Part shown: positions 1-10,152 of the stretch, piece after piece
Position numbering within the stretch: position 1 is the stretch's first letter
How the letters are laid out: each line of letters opens with the position of its first letter
From: Beroe ovata
Taxonomy: Eukaryota > Ctenophora > Nuda > Beroida > Beroidae
Direction: 5' to 3'
DNA: 37,726 nucleotides
NCBI GenBank assembly: GCA_946803715.1
Contig: CAMPET010000115.1
Coordinates: forward strand, 20,290 to 58,015
Program-made: the position numbers and the translations under genes
The notes under the pieces: model-generated
The model's input: the letters and a program-made list of their open reading frames with translations, nothing else
What the model was told of the DNA's origin: nothing
Databases searched by the model: none

Positions 1-48
1 GTGGGTGTGCGTGTGTGTGTGTGTGTGTGCGTGTGTGTGTGCGTGTGC
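1..48. repeat. GT microsatellite at the left edge
   Basis: Imperfect (GT)n interrupted by GC dinucleotides. It lies upstream of the first visible MED13 exon and is presumably intronic. No coding exon could be found between it and position 305: stretches around a possible donor at 137 are closed by stops in all frames. Confidence 0.85.
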
Positions 49-305
49 TGGTATGTAGTACACTAATTAAATATTGTAACACAACACTGCCTTCTCTACG
101 CTTTACTGTACCATGCTCCCATAAACTAACGTGAAGGTATGTACTGCACAAACACACACACGGACTACAACTGTAAATGCATTGTACAATGTACGCGTGT
201 GGAGTGTATATAGCAGTACACTATACGTTAAACGATGGTGTACACTATACAATATACATTGTACACTGCAATACATGGTTAACTCCAGTGACAACCTCCC
301 TACAG

Positions 306-3300
306 ACAAGTACAACAGTGGAAGTGGAGAGCAGCCGTTGCCCGCAGTGTTGCTCGGTAATGAGCAACAATGGATCTCCGTCAGCCCGCTCAGCCTGCCC
401 GTGTGGTTGCCCAAAGGCATGGAACCATACTCAGGGAAACAGGATGTGTACTATTTGGTGGTAACTCCCGATAACCCGCATATTATCAACAACATACACA
501 CGTTCTTCGTCGATCTGTCTACTGTATACGAGGTTAGTGAAATATCACAGTCGCACATACACATACGCATACACATACACATACGCACACACACACACAC
601 ACANACACACACACACACACACACAGATACACACAGCGATATTCTTTCTATTGTTATGAATTCACAGTTCTATAACAGTTAACACAGAGTTATAGATTCA
701 GACTTATACTGCAGTGTGTGTCCGTGTATATTGTGGTAGAGAACAATGCTTTTCCTTGAGCATAATATTCAACTTTATGATCGGTTAGTGTTTTGGCAAT
801 ACATTGGATTCATTGCTCATCATTGTAGAAGAAAATTGAAATCAAATTTGCATTCTTATCATACACGTGATGTACTATGCACACTACGCAATATACACTG
901 TACAATGAATCACACATTTCACTGCATTTTCATCATCCAGATTCCACAAGATCGGTCCTGTATGTCAATCGATCTGTACAGTTCCCTGGTATCCCCCATT
1001 TGCCATGAACTCTACCTTCCCTTCACATTTCTGTGCACATGGTATCATACACTTTCCTTTCCTTAACTTATCACATACCGTGTAGTTCGTACTTGATTCA
1101 ANTGTTATGAATTCACAGTTCTATAACACACAGTTATAGATTCAGACTTAAACTGCAGTGTGTGTCCGTGTATATTGTGGTAGACAACAATGCTTTTCCT
1201 TGAGCATAATATTCAACTTAATGATCGGTTAGAGTTTTGGCAATACATTGTATTCATTGCTCATAATTGTAGAAGAAAATTGAAATGAAATCTACATTCT
1301 TATCATATTTCCTACTATCAAATTTGCTGGTTTTTCCTAGATGTACAATAATGTTCTATAGAATGTATTCTATGATGTACACGTTTTACGAACAGTACTA
1401 TGCACACTACGCAATATACACTGTACAATGAATCACACATTTCACTGCATTTTCATTATCAAGATTCAACAAGATCGGTCCTGTATGACAATAAATCTGC
1501 ACAGTTCACTGATATCCCCCATTTGCCATAAACTCTACCTTCCCTTCACATTTCTGTGCACATGGTATCATACACTTTCCTTTCCCCTCACTTATCACAT
1601 ACCGTGTAGTTCGTACTTGATTCAAATTTTCGAATGAAAACGTGCGCGGCTCCGATGAAGCACATTTTTTCAGCACATTACAGGGTACTTTGTTTTGAAA
1701 AACGTGAATTTCAGCATTTAGTATATCAGCGCGCACGCCTGTTCTGGTTGCGACTTTGTAGAAACCACAGAAGCAAACTTCTTTCACTCACACTCTCATA
1801 CACTCATTGAGCTTCTAAGATTTCATTGTGCCACTATTTGGGGTTTTTCGTAATAGCAGTGTTTTAAGTGGAAACTGCTACAAAGCAAAATGAATATCCA
1901 AAGTTACACTGTTTCTACTGTTTAGTCTTTAGTAACACTGTGTATGAAATACATGACCCAACTACTGATTCACATTTCTCTAGAACAATTCATGTCTACA
2001 CAGGAATGTTTTTATCTGGAATCCGTGATAATTGCATAGTTTATTCTGAAGAAATGTCGCCCAGCACGTAATTGCCACGTATCCTAGCACGTTACACGTG
2101 TTAAACCATGACACGTTAGTATAGACACGCTCCACTTCCCAGATGTGTAACCTGGGTCACCACCGACAACTGGAGACGAAGATCAGGGAGGGTGTCATGA
2201 GGGTCAGCAAGAAATCGTGGGAGAAAGTGGAGCAGGAATCCATAGACCCCTGGTTCACCGATAAGGACGACACTGAGAGCACGACTTGGCAAGTTTACGC
2301 TAAGACGTGCCATCATCTACTGGCTCGATACCTTACTAAATTCCTGGAAGCCCAAGGTGAGTACCGGCATCACTCGGTGCACACTATTGTCACTGTATTC
2401 ATATTCGCAGGAACTATCATTGTTGTTTTTCGCAGGAACATCAGAACACAGGAACATTGTCATTTACTTCATTGACCCGTTTAAAACACGGAATCTACAG
2501 ACAAAGACACAGCTAGTAGCGCGCTGCTTCAACTCGATGCAGGAAGAACTGAGCAAGATCAAGAATACTCACTTTATCATGCAGGTACCTGTGTGTGGAT
2601 ATTCTTGATATTCTACCTCTAAATTCCATCTAATAACACGACCTCTCAATTCCCCCTCTATCCCCTGAACTCTAACAGAAACCCCCTATCTTCAGAGCAT
2701 ACCAGCGGAGTTTATGTCGGACAATCACAGGAACCGAACATTCCAATCCCCCGCTCTGAAGTCACTGTGTTTCTCGGTGTACAACCAGATGTTGAAACAC
2801 AAGCAGAACAAGCCCCTGTCTACCTGCCTGACAGGATTTGGGCCTGTCTCTAGAGACTCCACACTAGAGGGAGGGGTGAGTTTCACTATCGCAATACTCT
2901 CATGATCACAGCACGTGTAATGGTATATTATGTGTGTTTGTCACTGACACACCGTCAGTGCATGTATATTGCATGTAGGAGAGGCAAGTAAGAGGTAACT
3001 CATTCGCTCACTCAGGAACAGCCCGCCCCGGCCACCACTCCAGCCCCACAGAGCTACACATACAGTCCGGTCTGTGTCCTGAAGAGCAAGCCTCTGTCCG
3101 AAACAGTGAACACCAAACTGGACACGTTGTGCTGCGCTTACTCTTTCTCCCACGACAACAATTGGGTGATCGCGGCTCTGACAGATTCCACTGGTTACCT
3201 CCTCGACAGTGCTATATTCGCTGTGGACGAGCCCGTCAGGTAATAATACACAGAGAGATATGAGGTCTTGAGAAGTTGATGAGTGGGTGACATCATCCCT

Positions 3301-4307
3301 ACAACAGAGTTTATTCAGCGCTGTATCCTAACACTCACTGTTTTCAGAACATGCGCTGCGTCTGTGGTGTTGTCCAAAGTATGGAACTTCTGTCTTTCCA
3401 TTGTAGAGAGTTACCGAGCAATGTGGTCCCTGGTCATCACTAAGATGGGCAGCATCACAGAGGCCGAGGACAATTGTGAGTAGAATAGGGGCCCGTGTAC
3501 TCACATTGTACTTGCGTATCAATATCCATGAGAGGAAGTATGATAATCATTCCAGTAATGTCCCACTTCATTGACAAATTCTACCCTTTTCACCTAGTCT
3601 GGGCAGACAAGTTCAAGTGTGTGGTATCGTGGAACGCCCAAATGCAGGAACGGTGTGCAGAGTGCATGCTGGCGCACAAGGTGCACGCCTATGGTGTGGC
3701 GTCGCTCAGTCTACTTAGCGTGCTGAGCACACCCCACCTCACGCTCCTACCCCTCCTCAACCGACCGAAATCTCTGGAGATGAAGACATCCTCGCAGATA
3801 CTTCTGCTCTCAGGACAGCAACCCTTCATTGAACCGGTGGACAAGTTCAAGACGGTGATGGACGACAGTTTCACGTTCTACTCCGGACCGGAACGCAGGG
3901 AAAAGAGGATCCTGTCCTCCGCATACCTCGCCAGTTCGGCGCCATACGCCCGACTTCCGGGACATATGGGTACCGAGAAGTCTACAGTTCTCCTGGTGAG
4001 TAGTGGTGTCTATGGTAACATCCCCATCAGTTGATACTTGGTGATATACTCAGAGATAATAACCTGTTATCTGTGTCAGGGTAATCTGCACCAGCATACT
4101 GTTGTCATGACGACCAAGAAACACGTGCTATTGAGTGATAACCATCCTCTAGCACTGAGATACATTCTACAGCTCCTGGATGCGTTGTCATGGTTACCGG
4201 GCGTTGCACCAACCACGCCCACACGGTCATCACCACTTCCCTGTCATATGGTGACAGTCACTAGCATCTACTTTGCTCTGCAAGAGATGACATTCGTACC
4301 ACCGTGA
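306..4307 (+). CDS. MED13: Mediator complex subunit 13, 3' half (partial, 8 exons)
   Basis: MED13 is the scaffold that ties the CDK8 kinase module to core Mediator in the nucleus. Exons read as 306-532, 2143-2356, 2436-2584, 2696-2875, 3016-3239, 3348-3475, 3598-3995 and 4080-4307. All have GT-AG borders and compatible phases, giving 581 residues plus a TGA stop. Family landmarks are visible in order: SPLSLPVW...MEPY, DVYYLVVTPD, a FFVDLSTVYE block, LGHHR...GVMRV, IVIYFIDPF, LTGFGP, KVWNFCLS...WSLVITKMG, and the C-terminal LRYILQLLDALSWL block. This corresponds to the MID/PIWI-like (MedPIWI) part of the protein. The 5' exons lie off the left edge. Compared with vertebrate MED13, the low-complexity linkers between conserved blocks are very short. 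Identity is by recalled family similarity, not a search; exon borders are inferred by eye. Confidence 0.9.
555..626. repeat. CA microsatellite with a single N (604)
   Basis: A CACATA/CA repeat directly downstream of the donor of the first visible MED13 exon. The lone N at 604 suggests a collapsed or joined repeat rather than a real base ambiguity. Confidence 0.8.
654..1626. repeat. Two-copy tandem segmental duplication in a MED13 intron
   Basis: Copy 1 (about 654-1100) and copy 2 (about 1104-1626) both begin GTTATGAATTCACAGTTCTA and both end near CGTGTAGTTCGTACTTGATT. They differ by scattered substitutions. Copy 2 carries roughly 80 extra bases around 1305-1395. An N at 1102 lies exactly at the junction. 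No coding potential is recognised; the short reading frames here are shared by the two copies only because the DNA is duplicated. Confidence 0.9.
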
Positions 4308-4350
4308 TGAGGCTCAAGCGCAGGTATGCTGTGTAGACTCTGTTAATCCG

Positions 4351-4414
4351 TGACCATTGACACCAGTGACCATTGACACCAGTAACCATTGACACCAGTG
4401 ACCATTGACACCAG
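4351..4414. repeat. 16-bp tandem repeat, four copies
   Basis: Four head-to-tail copies of TGACCATTGACACCAG at 4351, 4367, 4383 and 4399. The third has one substitution (TAACC). The array begins 44 bp after the MED13 stop, so it probably lies in the 3' UTR or just beyond it. Confidence 0.95.
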
Positions 4415-5116
4415 TGAGACTGAATGATAGCGCAGGTTATGAATTTGATACGATCCGGTTTGACCAGTACCTCACTTTCAGGTGAATTCTGCTGATGTAG
4501 CACTCAATTGCAAAAGTTCATATTATAGTCAGACTTGGAGGCACAGATTATAGTGTAAACTGTAGCGCGCGATGAACTATGTAACATTAATAACGTGTAA
4601 TTGTTTTTAATTGGATTAATTGAAGTCGATGCTGTTTAAGAGTCTGTGAATGCCTCAGAACACTTTTGTGAATCAAAGTTTATTTCAGATTATTAAGAGT
4701 TCAAAATATTAGCGGTTAGTAGTAATAATTACCATTAACCCCACTAATCTATGAATGTTGATGTAATTTCCTTTGAATTTGTGCTCCTGAAAGCATTGAT
4801 TTCAAACTTATTATTATCGAAATATCATCTGAAAACTAAATTATTGAGCATTTTTTCGAGTGGGTATATCTAAAGATGCGATCACGAATTCGGTTACCTT
4901 TTAAGCGATGAACATACTGAAAATTTCTAATTTTTAAAATATTTGATCCCTTTTTATAACGATGACAATATTAATTGATAATTATCTCAAAAAATGATAA
5001 TTTTCATACTTATTTCCGAGGATTCAATCGATATCGAATGATATATCATTTTTGGGGCTTAGCATGGTTGTTTAACACTCAGCGTATCCGTTACCTCCCT
5101 TTCCCCCGGTAGTGAA
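4415..5116. other. MED13-TAF13 intergenic, no gene seen
   Basis: AT-rich sequence without a convincing reading frame. It should hold the MED13 transcript end and the TAF13 promoter, the two genes being on the same strand. No canonical AATAAA or TATA element stands out. The last 30 bases before the TAF13 start are pyrimidine-rich (CCTCCCTTTCCCCC). Confidence 0.6.
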
Positions 5117-5440
5117 ATGGATGAGGAAGTTGAAGCTGAGGACTCCAAGAAGCTGAGCCTCTCTCGGGAAATTAAGTTCATGATGTACGGCTTTGGGGAC
5201 GACCCATGTCCCTACACGCAGTCCATCTCCCTAATCGAGGATATCGTACTCAATTACATCAACGAGATATCGGTCAAGGCCATGCATATGGGTAAAAGAG
5301 GTCGCATTACCGTTGAGGACATTTTGTTTCTCATCAGACACGATACCAAGAAATACGACCGAGTGAAGGAGTTACTTATTTCAAATGACGAAATAAAGAA
5401 GGCTAGAAAGGGTTTCGAGGAAGATAAATATCACTACTGA
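5117..5440 (+). CDS. TAF13: Transcription initiation factor TFIID subunit 13
   Basis: TAF13 is a histone-fold subunit of TFIID that pairs with TAF11 during RNA polymerase II pre-initiation complex assembly. The frame is a single uninterrupted exon of 107 codons, slightly shorter than the roughly 124 residues of vertebrate TAF13; the difference is in the acidic N-terminus. Conserved segments include FMMYGFGDD near residues 20-28, PYTQS, the histone-fold helices LIEDIVLNYINEI and VEDILFLIRHD, and a basic C-terminal helix ending near FEEDKYHY. The first ATG (5117) is preceded by a polypyrimidine run, and the start matches the family. It lies about 800 bp downstream of MED13 on the same strand, but nothing suggests co-transcription. 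Confidence 0.93.
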   Translation: MDEEVEAEDSKKLSLSREIKFMMYGFGDDPCPYTQSISLIEDIVLNYINEISVKAMHMGKRGRITVEDILFLIRHDTKKYDRVKELLISNDEIKKARKGFEEDKYHY

Positions 5441-5835
5441 ATACGTAGAAAATATTCTCTCAGACTCAACTTTGTATTTGCATTACTGTTCCAGATTTCA
5501 AATTTAATATTTATTTTGAAATTTTGATTTAATTTTATTTTTTATGATCTTTTCATAATCATACTTGATACTGATAGTGATACATGTCCATATTATATCA
5601 TAATTTGGTCACTTCTCTGAATCTCATTAACGCTTTTACATTTTACTTTAGATGCCAGATTAACATTTCATCCGACCTCGTCATTTAATTTTGACCTTGT
5701 TCATGTTGTCGATCGATGAATATGATATTGATAGACCCTGTCGAGAATTTCGTTGGCTTGCATCATATTCACATATTGATTCTGAGAGTGAGTTTCTCGA
5801 CCTGTTTCGGCCTTCGATGAAGGCACGCACGAGAA

Positions 5836-5970
5836 TTTTGCCGAATGTTATCTGTCCACACTCCACTGTTTCTTGCGCGCACCTTCATCAAGTTCGAAGG
5901 CCGAAACAGGCCTTCGAATTCGATGAAGGCGCCGCGCGCAAGAAGCAGTGGACAAATAACATCCGGCAAC
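5836..5970. repeat. Imperfect long hairpin
   Basis: The left arm (about 5836-5902) and right arm (about 5909-5970) are near reverse complements. At the centre lies GAAGGCC-GAAACA-GGCCTTC, and further out TTCTTGCGCGC pairs with GCGCGCAAGAA. The folded molecule would have a stem of over 55 bp with a few bulges. Confidence 0.75.
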
Positions 5971-6120
5971 GAGAATTAGAATGTAGAAACACAGAGGTCA
6001 CATGTCAGATCACAGATAAAATCTAACAAGCAAGAAATTTAAATTACAATTGCGCCACGGTGTCGGTAGAGAAACCCCTCAAGGATAATAGGAAGCGAAG
6101 TAATCAATCCTACGTGTTCC

Positions 6121-6196
6121 GCAGCGCGCGCGCGGAGTATTTGGGGTCACTGTTCCCGGGCCGCGCTGCGTGACCCAAATACCCCGCGCGCGCTGC
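6121..6196. repeat. GC-rich palindrome
   Basis: The left arm at 6121-6149 (GCAGCGCGCGCGCGGAGTAT then TTGGGGTCA) pairs with 6171-6196 (TGACCCAAATACCCCGCGCG then CGCTGC), with one base missing and one substitution. The 21-base spacer is itself GC-rich. It lies inside the larger inverted-repeat region and stands out against the AT-rich surroundings. Confidence 0.8.
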
Positions 6197-6645
6197 GGCG
6201 CGTCTACGACTTTTCAGTTCACTGAGTAGAACAGGGGCGCGCAACGTGTGCACAATGCACATGGGTCACGCAGCGCGGGATAGCGATTCTTTGTGGCTGT
6301 ACAACTCTTTAGATCACCGAATAAAACAACTGTGCAAACTAACACGCGTACGATGACCCAAATACTCGACTCCGCGCGGCGCGGCTGTGTCAGCGTGGTT
6401 TACGTTTGGCTGTTTCATGTTTACGCGTACGACTTTGCAGATCAGATCACAGAGTAGAATATTAGAAATAGAATAAGGGCCGGCGCGCAACGTGTGTACC
6501 AGTACAGGGTATGGAGTATTGGAGTGATTTGTCTGGCGATGCTAGACCGCTGATGCAAGCCCGGAATTGGAAGGTGTTTGAGAATTCAGAATTAGAACAT
6601 AAAATTCTCGACAGGGTCTATCATCATGATCAATCGACAAGGAGT

Positions 6646-8035
6646 AATCACTACTCAGTACTCCTACAATGCCGGATGTTATCTTCGCAAATAGTAATAC
6701 AATCTGAATCATGGATCACTGGATCAGAAAATGGACTGTGAACACAAATAGACTTAGAGTTAGAGTAAAAAAGTCATTTTGGTAATGGTATTCAATTTCA
6801 CATTCACTTACAGTTCAATTTTTGAATGAATACGCGATTCAATCACACTCTTAAACCAAAGGGAGTTTATAGTTATACCGCTTTTTCGCACAGCCTTCAC
6901 ACTGCAACTGAGGAAGTTCAGGAACATTCCTCGTCCCACCTCGAAGGGAGCTGCTGAGTGCTGATCGAAACTCAAACACACCCTGTCCGTGTTCAGGTTC
7001 TGATCGCAGGTTCCACAACTCATGTCTTATAATCGTTTTCTCGTCACTGTCAGCACCTGCAATTAAATTTAACATGAATCACACGTCGCAAATCCCTTTG
7101 TAACAGTTAGTGTAACACCAACTCTAAGTTTGGTGAATTCAAAATCGAATTCAACATTCATGCAGGAATGATCATTGCGAGGACGTGTTCTGTTGTCCAT
7201 GACAATACACTCATACAGCACATATTTAGAGCTGTGTGAGGTTTGAGCAATTTCAGTTCGAAGGACGGTTGTATCAATCGTGTTACTTTTACTGCTGAGC
7301 AAGGTTGTTTGTTTTGAATTTGTAGAAAAGTTTTCATGCTTTCCATTAAACTTTGGGCCAAAAACATAAAGGGATAAACTTAATTGATTGCTTTAAGTTA
7401 AAGTGGCATTCCCCGTAAAAATGAATGGCCAGAATAAATTTTTCTTGGTGCCGCCATGTCGAGACTGTCGCCACTTGCACGGAGCAGACGAATTATTATG
7501 CCAAATATAACATCAAATAATTCAACCTAACTTCATTGTAAAGTTCCATATTATTACACCGGTCGCTAGAAATTAGAGCGGACGTACCCTGCCACGCGAG
7601 AGCCAAGTTTGGAAAATTGCAGCCATATCGATCCCAGCTCTTATCACATTCACGACGAGGTATACTCTGGAAATGGAATTTCTAACACTCAGTCGGTCAG
7701 AACTAAGAGTTAGGGGGTCAAATAACAGTAGATCTAGACACAGTATCATGTGGCATGAACTTGTAATGAACATACAAGTTCATGGAGGATAAGGGTTTAG
7801 AGGATAAAGGTTAACACCGTGGATGGAACTATTGAACTCGCCTATAGTTACTGGGTACGGGAGATTGATGAGCGGAAGCACAGGTTTCTAATCTGGGATT
7901 GGCGGGCACAATGTGAAGTTAAGGACCTTGTTATCTCCCGCTTATATACAGTTACACTGCACTGCCAGGGGACATTTTAACAGATTTAATACTTGTTTCG
8001 TGTGTCTCTTGCCGAGTGATAGATCCAATCTGAGC
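6646..8035. other. Gene-free stretch, nothing convincing
   Basis: No exon with good borders and a recognised product was found. Minus-strand open stretches at about 7078-7302 and 6851-7056 look somewhat protein-like but cannot be joined: the only usable donor and acceptor would leave an intron of about 26 bases. A pseudogene or chance open frame is possible. Confidence 0.5.
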
Positions 8036-8841
8036 ATGACGTCCCAGTTCATGGAGGAGCCACTCACAAGTAAGTCCGTCGGTATAGTCCGTAAGTGCCT
8101 GCATATTCTGGGTTCTGTAAGTGTCATCGGTAGCTGCCGTCTGTAAGATCCATTTGTGAAACTAAAATGGTGTCATCCGTTATTGCCATATGCCATCTGT
8201 AACCGTCAGTGTAGACTGTGCAGTAACGATAGCATGAGAATTTCAAATTGATACCAACGCTTTCAAAGGTAACCTCTTCCAAATTTCTAAGGATTGCGTG
8301 TTCGAATAACGGAATGATTAAATTTGAACTTAACTCGAAATGGGGAAAGTGTGAAACAGTATTTCTTATCAACTTCGAGTGTTGTTAGACACCTCGGTTA
8401 TGAATTGCGAATAAAAACCGATGCCCGCTCCGACATTGTGCTATGTTTGTTGGTGTAATTTTGCACCCAACTCCCCGGTTGTATCTCCGACACTGTGTTC
8501 AGCCACAGGACGTGTTTTACTCCGGAAACCGGGAAAGTGGTGTCAAGACATCCAGCAGTTTGTGCTGCGTTGACACCACATCTCTGCGGCCTGCAGTATG
8601 CGCTGCACTGCTGTTATCTCCTAGGGAGACCGCATTCCTGTTTGTGTTGACACTACACAATCCACAGGGACTAAACGGTTTTCCAGGGAAAAAGGAGTGC
8701 TGTGTTGACACCACATTCTTGTAGGTGATATGGACGACGGCGCGATCCCAATGAACGGTATACAACAGACACCAGCCAGGAAGATATCTACTGCCAGATC
8801 GATAAAGCGGACTGTGACCCTGCCATATCAATGTAGCTTGT
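8036..8841 (+). CDS. Candidate 5' exons of an unidentified gene
   Basis: I do not recognise this product. Exon 1 would run 8036-8069 (ATG start, 11 codons plus one base) with a GTAAGTCC donor. Exon 2 would run 8725-8841, preceded by the acceptor ACATTCTTGTAG and followed by a TGTAAGTG donor in phase 1. The join keeps an open frame of about 50 residues: an acidic start (FMEEPLT) then a Ser/Lys/Arg-rich segment (TPARKISTARSIKRTV). That resembles the cytosolic tail of a membrane protein. No following exon could be assigned before the sulfotransferase on the opposite strand. If exon 2 is not spliced, the frame continues to a stop at 8993. Confidence 0.25.
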
Positions 8842-10152
8842 GTAAGTGTTTTCTTCCAATTGTGTGTCAACATATCATCAACATGTCAACACCGCAGTTC
8901 ACTAAAACGCATACCTGGATACATAATTTACCGCGACTCTTTATCATTTTCCTGATCGTTTGCCATGTTCATCGTACTCTGTCGCCACTGTAAGATCAGT
9001 GACATACTATCACGCTAAACATTGCTTATCACGCTAAACATTGCTGATGGTAAACATAGGATCGATACTTGAGGCATAGTGAGTACTGTAGTTGAGACAA
9101 CGACTTTATTCGAAACACAGTGACAGGACACCCCCGATTTCTCATACAATTCAAGCTACAGCACTTAATGCTTAAGGCAAGTTGCAAGTTTAAAATTAAT
9201 ACATAACTAGATGATTTTCGGGTACCGAGCTATTAAATCTCCTAGTAGCATTTCCAGTAGATGTAATTATGGTGGTACATCTGAACACTCGCCTAAGCGC
9301 CTGTAATATGTTGTGGCTATTTAGGGTCATGGATCAGCCTGGACTCAGATAAACCGAATTGCTACCCTCCCAGTCTCACGCAAACACACACAAGCACAGA
9401 CCCAAAAACACACACAAATACAGACCCACAAACACAAACACATACGCACACATAAACATACTCACAGACACAGACACACATAAACATACTCACAGACACA
9501 GACACACATACATACACAGACACACAGACACAGACACACAGACACACACACACACNATCGCAGTATATCAGGCACCGTATATACCAGATCTAGTTAGCTG
9601 TGGAAAATTGGTAACTGATGTTCCATTTAATTTCACTTTTAGCGGTAAATATAACAACAATTGTAATTACATACTCAGTTGTATATACAGATTATTGTCT
9701 ATGCGATGCCTATAGTACCAGCTTGAGGAGGTTGTGTGGTTTCGTGTGTGTGTGTGCGCATGTGTTTTGGATCACAGTTTACCGTTTTCCTCAAACTTTC
9801 TTGGAAATGTTTATAGCTGGACGCGAGCAACTCCTCACTTTGGGCCCAGTTCATCTCATGCTAAATCAGAATTCCTGTACTTGACTTTTGCGATAAAATT
9901 AATTCCTAGATTTACATAGATACTTTAAATTCAATGTCATACTTCAATGTCACACTGTTCAGGTAAACAAGATACTAAGATGGGGCAAAAATTTGCCCGA
10001 AATTCGATTAAGCGTAGAGTACAGCCAAAATTAGCTACCGAAGTAGAACCCAAAGGGAACCAAAGGAAACCCAAAGTTAGAAAATACAAATACCCATTAC
10101 CCAAGTTTAGAAATACAAATTTAATAGGAATTACAGAAGAGAACAATGAACA
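8842..10152. other. Intergenic with CA microsatellite (about 9378-9556)
   Basis: Contains a long imperfect CA/CAGA repeat at about 9378-9556, ending in a single N (9556). A basic 75-codon open frame at 9947-10171 runs into the 3' end of the sulfotransferase on the other strand and has no recognised match. No supported gene. Confidence 0.6.

Larger units (their letters stand above)
5700..6645. repeat. Nested inverted-repeat region, possible non-autonomous DNA transposon
   Basis: Sequence at about 5705-5752 (containing GATAGACCCTGTCGAGAATT) recurs inverted at about 6603-6645 (AATTCTCGACAGGGTCTATC). Inside are two further strong hairpins, a direct repeat pair (about 6195-6265 versus 6424-6510, sharing GCGCGCAACGTGTG) and several copies of a GCCGGATGTTAT motif in both orientations. 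No transposase frame is present. The boundaries are approximate and no target-site duplication was identified. Confidence 0.55.

Noticed and set aside
6808-7367. Overlapping minus-strand open frames that look partly protein-like
   Set aside because: They cannot be joined without an intron of about 26 bases and match no family I know. Left as a note in the region entry.
9359-9715. Thr/His-rich and Val/Cys-rich frames over CA/GT repeats (also near 13662-14015, 23092-23456, 29154-29628)
   Set aside because: Low-complexity translation of microsatellites; no exon structure or family similarity apart from the SNUPN exon already described at 29208-29393.
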